64,000 nucleotides of DNA, taken from the NCBI GenBank assembly GCA_910583695.1, contig CAJTZL010000008.1:1-64000 (forward strand). Reading direction: 5' to 3'. Of the stretch, positions 8,791 through 17,027 are shown piece by piece. The notes below the pieces were generated by a model. It saw nothing but the letters and a program-made list of their open reading frames with translations, had not been told where the DNA came from and ran no database searches. Numbering within the stretch: position 1 is the stretch's first letter; each line of letters begins with the position of its first letter. Both the position numbers and the translations under genes were made by a program. Origin of the DNA: an uncultured Oscillibacter sp. Lineage in GTDB: Bacteria > Bacillota > Clostridia > Oscillospirales > Oscillospiraceae.

Positions 8791-10546
8791 ACATAAGCAC
8801 AATCTCGTCGCACAGCAGCTTGGCCACGCACTGGTGGGTCTCCTGCCGCAGGCGGAGAAATTCGTCTCCGATGCTGATTTCCGTCCCCGCGTAAGCCACG
8901 CCGCACTCCATGCGGCCGCTGTCCTGCTCCTTCTGGTTTTTCATCTCCATCTGGCCGTTGTCCAGCTCTTCCTCCAGCTGCTTCAGCCGGTTTTCGGACA
9001 CGGATATCTTCATCCGGACCTTGCCCAGAAGGCTGGTCTTGGCCGGGCTGTCCAGCTGGGCCTCCAGCTTCTCCATTTCCACCGCCAGATTTTTCAGCTT
9101 TTTGCGGACCAGATCCTTTTCCAAGGTGGCGCAGGGCATGCCGCCCAGAGCGACGGAGGTCTTGACCTCCGACTTGGCGCCGATGGCGCTGGCGCTGACC
9201 CGCTTGGCCGCCCAGACCCGCCCGCCGATGATGCTGCCCCGGCCGGAGCGGATGAGCACCTCGCCGTCGCAGTAGATTCGGCCGTTAACGATGCAGTCGG
9301 TCTGCAGATTCTCCCGGACGAAAATGGTGGCGTTTTCGATGTACTTGGCGAAGATGCACCGTCCGGCCCGGATGACGGTGGTGCCGTCCCCCAGGATGCC
9401 CTTGACTACCGTCAGGTCCCCGCCGGCCTCCACGGTGCTGCCGGCTTCCACCACGCCGCCCACATAGATGTTCCCCATGGCCTTGACGGAGAAGCCGCTG
9501 AGCACGTCGCCTTTGATGTTGACGTCCCCCACAAATTTGATGTTTCCGGTGGAGAAATCCACGTCGCCGTCAATGTCCAGCACCGGCTTGACCTGGAAGG
9601 TGGAGCCGCTGAACTCCACATGTCCCGGCATGGAGGCGATGAGGGTGTCCCCGTCCTCGCTGATTTCCGTATTCCGCCCCTTGGGGAGGGGGACGGCCTT
9701 TCCGCTCTTGGCGGGAACCTCCTGATTGGTGACGGTCCGCCCCGGCTCCCCCTCGGTGGGCCGGATGAGATGGCAGATTTCCTGCCCCTCCTCGACGTTG
9801 CAGATCAGGTTCAGGGCGGTGTAGTCCACCTGGCCAAATTCATTGACCTCCAGCACCCGCTGGATGGCCCGGGGGAAATAGTCCACAATGTTCCCGTTGC
9901 GCCCGTCAAAGGCGGGCTTCCCCTTTGCCACCAGATAGAGGGTGAAATACCGCTCCCGGTCGTGGGCCGCCCGGTCCAGAAGGGTCGTGTCCAGACCGTA
10001 GGAGATGTTCTGGGCCGCCAGGGCCTGATAGATCATGTCCCGGGTCACCTCCGCCCCTTTTCCAATGGGGGGGAAAATCAGCATCCAGGCATAAATCTTG
10101 TCGGTGGAGAGGTGGAACCAGGGACGGGCGTCCATAACCAGCTCCTCCTCTTCGGCGGGAGGCGCTTCGGATTCGGCCTTCTTCTTGCTGTGCTTGCCTC
10201 GGGTCCGGCCCTTGGCCGCCTTCCAGCGGGTACCGCAGACGCTTTTCAAAGATGCCTGCAGCCGGTTTTTCTCCTTGTCCAGCAGCTCGGAGGGAAACGT
10301 GCCGTCTTCATCCATGCACAGGCGGGGATACGGGAGGGCCCCGGCCTCCTTCTGGCGAAGCTCGTGGAGCTGGCGGATGGGATGGTCCGAGGGCATCTCC
10401 AGATGCGTGGGGTCGTCCGGGACGGCCGCCGGGATTTCCGGGGCCTCCTGGGGAATATGAGTCTGTTCCTCAAGGAGCGTTTCATCGGGCTCTTCCTCTT
10501 TTTTGGGGCGGAACAGGATGGATGATATCTTGTCCTTAAATGACAT
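8789..10546 (-). CDS. FapA (DUF342) family polymer-organising protein
   Basis: 585 residues. A charged N-terminal third (KKKAESEAPPAEEEELVMD) is followed by the FapA core with repeated glycine/valine beta-helix turns (VEAGSTVEAGGDLTVVKGIL, TVIRAGRCIFAKYIENATIF) and a C-terminal coiled coil (KKLKNLAVEMEKLEAQLDS). FapA proteins are linked to flagellar assembly or polar placement, but many clostridial members have no known role. ATG 10546 is preferred over GTG 10555 because GAGGTG lies 6 bases before it. It converges on the FIST/chemoreceptor pair, which hints at a shared surface or motility role. Confidence 0.85.
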   Translation of the reverse strand: MSFKDKISSILFRPKKEEEPDETLLEEQTHIPQEAPEIPAAVPDDPTHLEMPSDHPIRQLHELRQKEAGALPYPRLCMDEDGTFPSELLDKEKNRLQASLKSVCGTRWKAAKGRTRGKHSKKKAESEAPPAEEEELVMDARPWFHLSTDKIYAWMLIFPPIGKGAEVTRDMIYQALAAQNISYGLDTTLLDRAAHDRERYFTLYLVAKGKPAFDGRNGNIVDYFPRAIQRVLEVNEFGQVDYTALNLICNVEEGQEICHLIRPTEGEPGRTVTNQEVPAKSGKAVPLPKGRNTEISEDGDTLIASMPGHVEFSGSTFQVKPVLDIDGDVDFSTGNIKFVGDVNIKGDVLSGFSVKAMGNIYVGGVVEAGSTVEAGGDLTVVKGILGDGTTVIRAGRCIFAKYIENATIFVRENLQTDCIVNGRIYCDGEVLIRSGRGSIIGGRVWAAKRVSASAIGAKSEVKTSVALGGMPCATLEKDLVRKKLKNLAVEMEKLEAQLDSPAKTSLLGKVRMKISVSENRLKQLEEELDNGQMEMKNQKEQDSGRMECGVAYAGTEISIGDEFLRLRQETHQCVAKLLCDEIVLM

Positions 10547-10749
10547 ATGGGACACCTCAATTCCTCTCTGTTAAACGGTGCTACTATACTATCATATTAT
10601 TATACTAAATTTTTTACCCGTTGGGAAGATGCAATTATCATATTCTTTGCATATATTTTGAAGCGCCGGGAGGCCGGAGAGCCTTGCGCCCGGGAAACCG
10701 GGCTGTTATAATAGGGGACAAAGGGCAAAACAGCCCGGAGAGGTGCGTC

Positions 10750-11223
10750 ATGAATTTTAAAATCAAGCGTTTTGAGGAGCAGGACGCGGCGGAGGTCTCC
10801 GCCGTCATCGGGGAGGCGCTGCGATTAAGCAACGCGCCGGACTATCCTCCGGAAATCATTCGGGAGATGCTGGAGCTCTACGCCCCGGAAAACCTGCTGG
10901 AGCAGGCGGAGGGCGAGAACCTGTACGTTCTATGGGAGGGGGAGAAGGCCGTGGGCTGCGGCGGAATCGCCCCCTATATGGGCCGCAGGACGGAGAGCAT
11001 CCTTGTGACCATTTTTGTTCTGCCGAAGTACCAGGGAAAGGGCGCAGGAAGGAGAATCATGGAGGCGCTGGAGAGCGATCCGTACTTCCTGCGGGCGGAG
11101 CGGGTGGTGATCCACTCCTCCATCACGGCCCGGGATTTTTATCGGAAGCTGGGGTACCGGTTTTCCGACGGTGTGGGGACCCCCGATGAAGAGGGGTGCA
11201 TCCATATGGAAAAACGGCGGTGA
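10750..11223 (+). CDS. GNAT-family N-acetyltransferase
   Basis: 157 residues with the acetyl-CoA loop VLPKYQGKGAGRRIME (near 92-107) and the C-terminal ARDFYRKLGYRF strand-helix typical of the fold. Substrate unknown. ATG 10750 follows GGAGAGGTG; a longer frame upstream lacks a ribosome site. It appears to be a single-gene transcript ending in the terminator just downstream. Confidence 0.88.
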   Translation: MNFKIKRFEEQDAAEVSAVIGEALRLSNAPDYPPEIIREMLELYAPENLLEQAEGENLYVLWEGEKAVGCGGIAPYMGRRTESILVTIFVLPKYQGKGAGRRIMEALESDPYFLRAERVVIHSSITARDFYRKLGYRFSDGVGTPDEEGCIHMEKRR

Positions 11224-11234
11224 GCGCATAATCG

Positions 11235-11262
11235 AACGCCCTCCCTCAGGGGAGGGCGTTTT
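11235..11262 (+). terminator. Rho-independent terminator after the acetyltransferase
   Basis: AACGCCCTCCC / GGGAGGGCGTT, 11-bp stem with a 4-base loop, followed by TTTTG. It can also serve the convergent regulator gene. Confidence 0.85.
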
Positions 11263-11270
11263 GTCCGCCT

Positions 11271-11945
11271 CTATTTTCGTATGTGAGACAGATAGCGGTA
11301 TACGCTGGCCTGGGAGCAGCCCAGTCTGGTGGCCACGTCCTTCACGGCCCCCTTGAGCAGGAAGATGCCGCTTTTCTCCAGGGCGTCAATGATTTGCAGG
11401 CGCTCCTCGGAGGTCAGACGCTCCGCCGGGACCCCCAGACGCTCCAGCTCGTGGGCCACGGCGTCCTGGGCCACGGCCTCCGTGGAGTTGCGGAAGGTTT
11501 CCGGCCGGGGGGCGTGGCCGTCCTCCGGCGGCTGCTCCAGGGCCTGCACAAACTGGTTGGGATGGCACAGGGTCAGGACCTGCTGGGCGAAGGACTGAAA
11601 GCGGCTGTCGTCAAAGTTGATGCAGAGCATTCCGATGAGCTTCCCGTCCTCCTTGATGAACATGGTGCTGGAGCGCAGGGCGTTGCCGGCGGCGGAGACG
11701 CCGGAGTAGTGCAGGCGGTAGTCCTGCCATTCATAGCTCTCGTCCTTCAACACGCTGAGGGCCATGTTGGTCAGCGGCGCGCCGATTTCCCGGCCGCTGA
11801 TGTATCCGTTGGCAATGGCGATGATGGAACGGTTTTTGTCCGTCAGGTCGTGAAGGGCCACCTCGTAGTCCGGACCCAGGGCCGCGCCCAGAAATTCCGT
11901 CAGCTTCACATATTGGCGCAGGAGCGCGTTGGCCGTATCCGGCAT
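11271..11945 (-). CDS. YheO-family transcriptional regulator (PAS-like + HTH)
   Basis: 224 residues. The N-terminal half (about 1-120: LGPDYEVALHDL, SIIAIANGYISGREIGAPLT, SSTMFIKEDGKLIGMLCINF) matches the YheO PAS-like domain. The C-terminal 60 residues form an HTH (LKGAVKDVATRLGCSQASVY RYL). YheO-type regulators often control neighbouring amino-acid-lyase or transport genes. This one is divergent from the tryptophanase-family gene across a 418-base region, so it is the obvious candidate regulator. Confidence 0.85.
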   Translation of the reverse strand: MPDTANALLRQYVKLTEFLGAALGPDYEVALHDLTDKNRSIIAIANGYISGREIGAPLTNMALSVLKDESYEWQDYRLHYSGVSAAGNALRSSTMFIKEDGKLIGMLCINFDDSRFQSFAQQVLTLCHPNQFVQALEQPPEDGHAPRPETFRNSTEAVAQDAVAHELERLGVPAERLTSEERLQIIDALEKSGIFLLKGAVKDVATRLGCSQASVYRYLSHIRK

Positions 11946-12131
11946 AGGGGCCTCCTTTCCTTCCCGGGGGTGTTTGATTCTTCCTCATCTCAGTATTATA
12001 TTACTGGAATGCGCTCCTGTCAAAAAAATTTTTTATCGCAGTGAGAAAGGTTGATCTTTCAGGCGTTATTTATCTTTTCCATAAAAACCAGACCAGCAAA
12101 ATGGTGATTCATACAAAACATACAAATGGCA

Positions 12132-12160
12132 TTGACAATTTTTTGAAGCCCTGATAAAAT
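12132..12160 (+). promoter_or_regulatory. Sigma-A promoter of the tryptophanase-family gene
   Basis: TTGACA (12132-12137), 17 bases, TAAAAT (12155-12160). The AT-rich DNA upstream (11990-12130) between the two divergent genes is the likely regulator-binding region. Predicted start of transcription near 12167. Confidence 0.85.
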
Positions 12161-12363
12161 TATCTCATGCCAAGAGGCGAGCGCCGCAGGCTCTGCGGCG
12201 TCCGTTTCCAAGCTCCCTCCCAGGAGCGTTCGCAAATCCCCGTCCCTTACACCAGGTACTGTCCGCTAGGCGCCCCGTCCGGCCATGGGAAAGCCGGACC
12301 GGCGACGACCGGGGTACCTCCTGAACATCTGGCGAAAGCCACACTTTATGGAGGTAGATCAAA
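12161..12363 (+). promoter_or_regulatory. Structured 5' leader of about 195 bases before the tryptophanase-family gene
   Basis: Between the promoter and the ATG lies a GC-rich leader with at least two clean hairpins: CGCCGCAG/CTGCGGCG (12182-12200, 3-base loop) and GTCCGGC/GCCGGAC (12277-12299, 9-base loop CATGGGAAA). There is no U-run, so control would be translational or by a factor rather than by intrinsic termination. I could not match it to any riboswitch consensus I know. An in-frame 70-codon ORF beginning at ATG 12167 has no ribosome site and is not called. Confidence 0.5.
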
Positions 12364-14019
12364 ATGGACAAGAACATGACGAATTATCCCCTGGACGTTC
12401 CCGCTCCTCATCACTTCACCTTCGCGGTCCGCGACCTGCCCACCGTCACCATCGAGCAGCGTGAGCGGGCCCTGAAGGCCACGCATTACAACGAGTTCGC
12501 CTTCCCCTCCGGAATGCTGACCGTGGATATGCTGTCCGACTCCGGCACCACCGCCATGACCAACCAGCAGTGGGCCACCCTCTTCCTGGGCGACGAGGCC
12601 TATGGCCGGAACACCGGCTATTATGTCCTGCTGGACACCTTCCGCGATATCTTTGAGCGGGGCGGGGAGAAGAACTGGAAGAAGTCCATCGATCTGGTGC
12701 GCACCGACTGCCGGGACGTGGAGCGGATGATGAACGAGCTGTACCTGTGCGAGTATGAGGGCGGCCTGTTCAACGGCGGCGCCGCGCAGATGGAGCGTCC
12801 CAACAGCTTCATCATCCAGCAGGGCCGGGCCGCCGAGTCCGTGCTGATGGAGATTGTCAAGAAGATTCTGGCCCAGCGCCATCCCGGCAAGGTCTTCACC
12901 ATCCCCTCCAACGGACACTTTGACACCACCGAGGGCAACATCAAGCAGATGGGCTCCATCCCCCGCAACCTCTATCACAAGGAGCTGCTGTATCAGGTTC
13001 CCGAGGGCGGCAAATATGAAAAGAACCCGTTCAAGGGCAACATGGACATTGACAAGCTGGAGCAGCTGATCCAGGGCGTCGGCCCCGAGAACGTGCCCCT
13101 GATTTTCACCTGCATCACCAACAACCCCATCTGCGGCCACCCCGTCTCCATGGGCAACATCAAGGAGATTCACCGGGTCTCCCGGAAGTATGACATTCCC
13201 CTGATCTTCGATGTGGCCCGCTGGGCGGAGAACTGCTATTTCATCAAGATGAACGAGCCCGGCTATGAGGACAAATCCATCGCTGAGATTGCCACGGAGA
13301 TGTTCTCCTACTGCGACGGCTTCTCCATGTCCGCCAAGAAGGACGGCCACTCCAACATGGGCGGCATGCTGGCCTTCCGGGATAAGGGCCTGTTCTGGCA
13401 GAAGTTCTCCGACTTCAACGAGGACGGTTCCGTTAAGACCGACGTGGGCGTGCTCCTCAAAGTCAAGCAGATCTCCTGCTACGGAAACGACTCCTACGGC
13501 GGCATGAGCGGCCGGGATATCATGGCCCTGTCCTGCGGCCTCTATGAGAGCTGCGACTTCAACTACATGGACGGCCGTGTGAAGCAGTGCGAGTATCTGG
13601 CCCAGGGCTTCTACAAGGCCGGGGTCAAGGGCGTGGTGCTGCCCGCCGGCGGCCACGCGGTGTACATCAACATGGACGAGTTCTTCGACGGCAAGCGGGG
13701 CCATGACACCTTCGCCGGAGAGGGCTTCTCCCTGGAGCTCATCCGCCGGTACGGCATCCGCGTCTCGGAGCTTGGCGACTACTCCATGGAGTATGACCTC
13801 AAGACCCCGGAGCAGCAGGCGGAGTTGGCCAACGTGGTCCGGTTCGCCATTGACCGCGACCGCCTGACCCGGGAGCACCTGGACTACGTCATCGCCGCCG
13901 TCAAGGCCCTGTACGAGGACCGGGAGAGCATCCCCAACATGCGCATTGTCTGGGGCCACAAGCTGCCCATGCGCCACTTCCACGCCTTCCTGGAGCCCTA
14001 CGCCAACGAGGAAAAATAA
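12364..14019 (+). CDS. tnaA: Tryptophanase / tyrosine phenol-lyase family beta-eliminating lyase (long form)
   Basis: 551 residues against about 470 for E. coli TnaA. Conserved blocks are MLTVDMLSDSGTTAMTNQQW, GDEAYGRNTGYYVL, IPSNGHFDTTEGNI, NNVP-like ENVPLIFTCITNNPICGHPV, IFDVARWAENCYFIK and the PLP-lysine site MSAKKDGHSNMGG (near 325). An extra stretch of roughly 50 residues (about 105-155: NWKKSIDLVRTDC...LYLCEYEGGLFNG) separates the first two blocks from QGRAAESV. Expected reaction: tryptophan to indole, pyruvate and ammonia, or the tyrosine equivalent; sequence alone does not separate them. The NSS transporter downstream fits amino-acid uptake. Symbol is tentative. Confidence 0.85.
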   Translation: MDKNMTNYPLDVPAPHHFTFAVRDLPTVTIEQRERALKATHYNEFAFPSGMLTVDMLSDSGTTAMTNQQWATLFLGDEAYGRNTGYYVLLDTFRDIFERGGEKNWKKSIDLVRTDCRDVERMMNELYLCEYEGGLFNGGAAQMERPNSFIIQQGRAAESVLMEIVKKILAQRHPGKVFTIPSNGHFDTTEGNIKQMGSIPRNLYHKELLYQVPEGGKYEKNPFKGNMDIDKLEQLIQGVGPENVPLIFTCITNNPICGHPVSMGNIKEIHRVSRKYDIPLIFDVARWAENCYFIKMNEPGYEDKSIAEIATEMFSYCDGFSMSAKKDGHSNMGGMLAFRDKGLFWQKFSDFNEDGSVKTDVGVLLKVKQISCYGNDSYGGMSGRDIMALSCGLYESCDFNYMDGRVKQCEYLAQGFYKAGVKGVVLPAGGHAVYINMDEFFDGKRGHDTFAGEGFSLELIRRYGIRVSELGDYSMEYDLKTPEQQAELANVVRFAIDRDRLTREHLDYVIAAVKALYEDRESIPNMRIVWGHKLPMRHFHAFLEPYANEEK

Positions 14020-14071
14020 TCCATAATTCAGCGTAACTGCGCCGCGTGGAAAGTGCGCAGGTTCGAAGCCG

Positions 14072-14126
14072 ACCGGCGGCGCCCGCGAAAACTGAAATGT
14101 TCCAGCGGGCGCCGCCGGTGTTTTTT
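14072..14126 (+). terminator. Strong rho-independent terminator between lyase and transporter genes
   Basis: A 15-bp perfect stem, ACCGGCGGCGCCCGC (14072-14086) and its complement (14105-14119), followed by GTTTTTT. The transporter gene is therefore either read through at reduced level or has its own promoter. Confidence 0.92.
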
Positions 14127-14206
14127 CCGCTCCCGAAGCAGAAGGCCCAAGGGCTTTCTTCCCCCTGTGTGTTGGACGTTATCCGCGAAAGAGGAGGAAA
14201 TCGTTT

Positions 14207-15607
14207 ATGAGCAATGAAACCTTGCAGACCCGCGACGGGTTTAAGAGCCAGTGGGGCTTTATCCTGGCCTGCATCGGCTCCGCCGTCGGCATGGGCAACA
14301 TCTGGCGTTTCCCCATCATGGTCGCCAAGTACGGCGGCATGACCTTCCTGCTGCCCTATTTCCTGATTGTTGTCCTGGTGGGCTCCTCCGGCGTCATTGA
14401 GGAGTTCGCCCTGGGCCGCCGGGCCCAGGCGGGCCCCATCGACGCCTTCGGCTCCTGCACCGAGGCCAGGACCGGCAGCAAAAAGCTGGGTCAGGCCATC
14501 GGCCTCATCCCCATCGTCGGCGCGCTGATGCTGGCCATCGGCTACACGGTGGTTATGAGCTGGATTTTCAAGTATGCCTTCATGTCCATCTCCGGCGGCC
14601 TGTATGCCATGGGCACCGACATGGGCGCCATCGGCGGCACCTTCGGCGGCGCGGCCCCCGAGGCCGAGACCCTGGGCGAGGCCCTGAGCATGATGCTCAG
14701 CAATGGAATCTTCGGCATCGGCAACGGCGTGTGGCTGCTCATCGGTCTGGTGGTGGCCCTGGCGATCATGGCCATGGGCGTGGCCAACGGCATCGAAGTG
14801 GCCAACAAGATCATGATGCCCGTGCTGTTCGGCCTGTTCCTCATTCTGGCCGTCTACATCAGCTTCCAGCCCGGCGCCTCCGAGGGCTACAAGTTCCTGT
14901 TCACCCTGGACCCCAAGGGCCTTTTGAACCTTGAGGTGTGGATTTACGCCTTCGGTCAGGCCTTCTTCTCCCTCTCCGTGGCGGGCAACGGCTCCGTGAT
15001 TTACGGCTCCTACCTGCCCAAGAATGAGAACATCCCGGTCTCCGCCCTGCGTGTGGCGTTCTTTGACACCGTGGCCGCCCTGCTGGCCGCCTTCGTGATC
15101 ATCCCCGCCATCGGCGCCTCCGGCTTCGCCATGGGCGACATCACACCGGGACCCGGCCTGATGTTCGTGTATCTGGTCAACATCCTCAACGGCATGCCCG
15201 GCGGCCGGATCATCGGCGTGATCTTCTACATTGCCGTCCTCTTCGCGGGCCTGAGCTCCATCGTCAACCTGTATGAGGCCCCTGTGGCCACCATGCAGGA
15301 GCAGTTCAAGCTGAAAAGAGGCCCCGCCGTGGCGGTCATCGGCGTCGTCGGCGCGGTGGTTGCTCTGCTGATTCAGCCTTGGACCTCCCAGTGGATGGAC
15401 GTGGTTTCCATCTACATCTGCCCCCTGGGCGCGGCTCTGGCGGCCATTATGTTCTTCGTGGTGCTGCCCAGGGAGAAGGCCCTGGAGGAGGTCAACCGGG
15501 GAGCCAAGAAGCCCATCGGCAGCTGGTTCATCCCCCTGGGCTATGTGTTCATCGTCCTGTGCATTGCGGCCCTGATTCTGGGCGTCAAGTACGGCGGCAT
15601 CGGCTGA
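14207..15607 (+). CDS. Neurotransmitter:sodium symporter (NSS) family amino-acid transporter, TnaT-like
   Basis: 466 residues, about 12 membrane segments. The hallmark unwound TM1 CIGSAVGMGNIWRFP is at residues 18-32, followed by YGGMTFLLPYF. NSS proteins such as LeuT, MhsT and Symbiobacterium TnaT bring hydrophobic or aromatic amino acids in with Na+. TnaT was found next to tryptophanase, just as here, so tryptophan/tyrosine import for the lyase is the natural inference. AGAGGAGGAAAT precedes ATG 14207. Confidence 0.9.
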   Translation: MSNETLQTRDGFKSQWGFILACIGSAVGMGNIWRFPIMVAKYGGMTFLLPYFLIVVLVGSSGVIEEFALGRRAQAGPIDAFGSCTEARTGSKKLGQAIGLIPIVGALMLAIGYTVVMSWIFKYAFMSISGGLYAMGTDMGAIGGTFGGAAPEAETLGEALSMMLSNGIFGIGNGVWLLIGLVVALAIMAMGVANGIEVANKIMMPVLFGLFLILAVYISFQPGASEGYKFLFTLDPKGLLNLEVWIYAFGQAFFSLSVAGNGSVIYGSYLPKNENIPVSALRVAFFDTVAALLAAFVIIPAIGASGFAMGDITPGPGLMFVYLVNILNGMPGGRIIGVIFYIAVLFAGLSSIVNLYEAPVATMQEQFKLKRGPAVAVIGVVGAVVALLIQPWTSQWMDVVSIYICPLGAALAAIMFFVVLPREKALEEVNRGAKKPIGSWFIPLGYVFIVLCIAALILGVKYGGIG

Positions 15608-15659
15608 GACCGGCTGAACGCAGGCCCCTCCCCGGCAGCTGACCCCGGATGGAACAATA

Positions 15660-15697
15660 ACAGCGCCCCGCTGTCTTTGACAGCGGGGCGCTGTTTG
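15660..15697. terminator. Bidirectional terminator between convergent genes
   Basis: A 16-bp perfect stem, ACAGCGCCCCGCTGTC (15660-15675) and its complement (15679-15694), with a 3-base loop, followed by TTGGTT. It separates the transporter and isomerase genes. Confidence 0.88.
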
Positions 15698-15698
15698 G

Positions 15699-16484
15699 TT
15701 AATAGGCTTGGATGGCCCTGGCGGCGTTTTCCGTGGTGGTCTCCGGGATGAGCTCAAAGCCGATCAGCCCCCGGTAGCCCGCGTCCTCCAGGCAGGAGAA
15801 GACCTTGCGGAAGTTGATTTCCCCGGTTCCCGGCTCATGCCGTCCCGGGGCATCCGCCACGTGGACATGGCCGAACTGGTCCCCATAGGCCCGGATGTTG
15901 TCGCAGAGGCTGCCCTCATTCAGTTGCATGTGGTACACGTCGTAGAGCACCCTCAGCCCGGGGGACCCGATGAGCCGGGTCATCTCCGCCGCCATGCGGG
16001 TGGTCCGGAGGAAGTTCCCCGCGTGGTCCGTGGTGACGTTCAGGGGCTCCAGGTTCATCTGGATGCCGGACGCCTCGGCGATCCGGGCGCACTCCTTCAG
16101 CGTGTCGAACATGGCGCAGAGCTTCACGGTGCCGCTGAGGCGCTCATAGTGGTCAATGACCACGCCGCCCTCTCCCAGGCCGTTGGAATGGATGGTGACG
16201 GACCGGGCCCCCACGTTCTTCGCCGCCTCCACGGACCGGCGGAGGAAGGCCAGATAGGCCTCCTTCTGCTCCGGGTCGATGAGGGAAAGCTCCGCGTCGC
16301 CGTTGAAGCCGGAGATGCCGACTCCGGCAGACTCCGCCGCCGCCTTTACGGCGTCCAGGTCCTTGTCCGTCCAGCTCCAGAACTCCACAAAGTCAAAGCC
16401 GTCCCGCCGGGCCGCCTGGAAGCGGTCCAGGAAGGGAAGCTCCCGGTACATGGGCTCGATGCAGGCTGATTTTTGAAATACCAT
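15699..16484 (-). CDS. Sugar phosphate isomerase/epimerase, hydroxypyruvate isomerase-like (TIM barrel)
   Basis: 261 residues of AP-endonuclease-2-type TIM barrel. Metal/acid residues appear in IQMNLEPLNV (Glu near 145), LYDVYHMQLNEG, HVHVADAPGRHEPGTGEI and FELIPETTTE (Glu near 245). This is the pattern of hydroxypyruvate isomerase and related ketose epimerases. Substrate unproven. It lies 35 bases after the HxlR-type regulator gene, so both may be one transcript. GGAGGATGTCCC precedes the ATG. Confidence 0.85.
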   Translation of the reverse strand: MVFQKSACIEPMYRELPFLDRFQAARRDGFDFVEFWSWTDKDLDAVKAAAESAGVGISGFNGDAELSLIDPEQKEAYLAFLRRSVEAAKNVGARSVTIHSNGLGEGGVVIDHYERLSGTVKLCAMFDTLKECARIAEASGIQMNLEPLNVTTDHAGNFLRTTRMAAEMTRLIGSPGLRVLYDVYHMQLNEGSLCDNIRAYGDQFGHVHVADAPGRHEPGTGEINFRKVFSCLEDAGYRGLIGFELIPETTTENAARAIQAY

Positions 16485-16519
16485 GGGACATCCTCCTCAG
16501 TGTTGTGATGGAAATTCGC

Positions 16520-16912
16520 TCAGGGGTCCTCCTCCGCAGGGAGGCCCTGGGAATAGGGATTGACGAGATCCGGCGGGCAGAGGTGCGCCGCGCTCCACTG
16601 GAGCATCTGCTCCAGGACCGGCGCAAAGCTCGTGCCCAGCTCCGTCAGGGAGTACTCCACCCGGGGCGGAACCTCCCCGTAGACCTCCCGGTGCAAAAAG
16701 CCGTCCCGTTCCAGCTCCCGGAGCTGCTTGGTCAGGGAGGACTGGGTGATCCCCTCCAGGCGGCGGAGCAGCTGGCCGAAGCGCTGGACCTTGTAGAAGG
16801 AGACGTACCAGAGAATCAGTATTTTCCACTTTCCCCCCAGGACGGCCTGGAGGCTGGCCATGGGGACGCAGCGGGCCATCATGTCCGGCGTCTGAAATTT
16901 GTTTCCGTCCAT
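16520..16912 (-). CDS. HxlR-family winged-helix transcriptional regulator
   Basis: 130 residues with the HxlR signature: ASLQAVLGGKWKILILWYV, RFGQLLRRLEGITQSSLTKQ, LRELERDGFLHREVYGEVPP RVEYSLTELG. ATG 16912 follows AAAGGAGGTTCCC; a longer frame is not supported. HxlR proteins often answer to electrophiles or redox signals, sometimes sensed by one cysteine, here the Cys in MMARCVPM (about residue 14). It probably controls the isomerase downstream and/or the divergent radical SAM gene 115 bases away. Confidence 0.88.
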   Translation of the reverse strand: MDGNKFQTPDMMARCVPMASLQAVLGGKWKILILWYVSFYKVQRFGQLLRRLEGITQSSLTKQLRELERDGFLHREVYGEVPPRVEYSLTELGTSFAPVLEQMLQWSAAHLCPPDLVNPYSQGLPAEEDP

Positions 16913-17027
16913 GGGAACCTCCTTTGGTACAAAAAAAGATACCAATTCCAAAAAAATTGCGTACTTGCGGCCGGCCGCGGTCAGGAGTAGGATAGCGGCA
17001 GAATCCAATTGGAAAGGAGCTGCATCC

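Noticed and set aside
12167..12379. 70-codon ORF in the tryptophanase-family leader as a TnaC-like peptide
   Set aside because: Its ATG is at the predicted transcription start with no ribosome site, and it lacks the Trp-containing stall motif.
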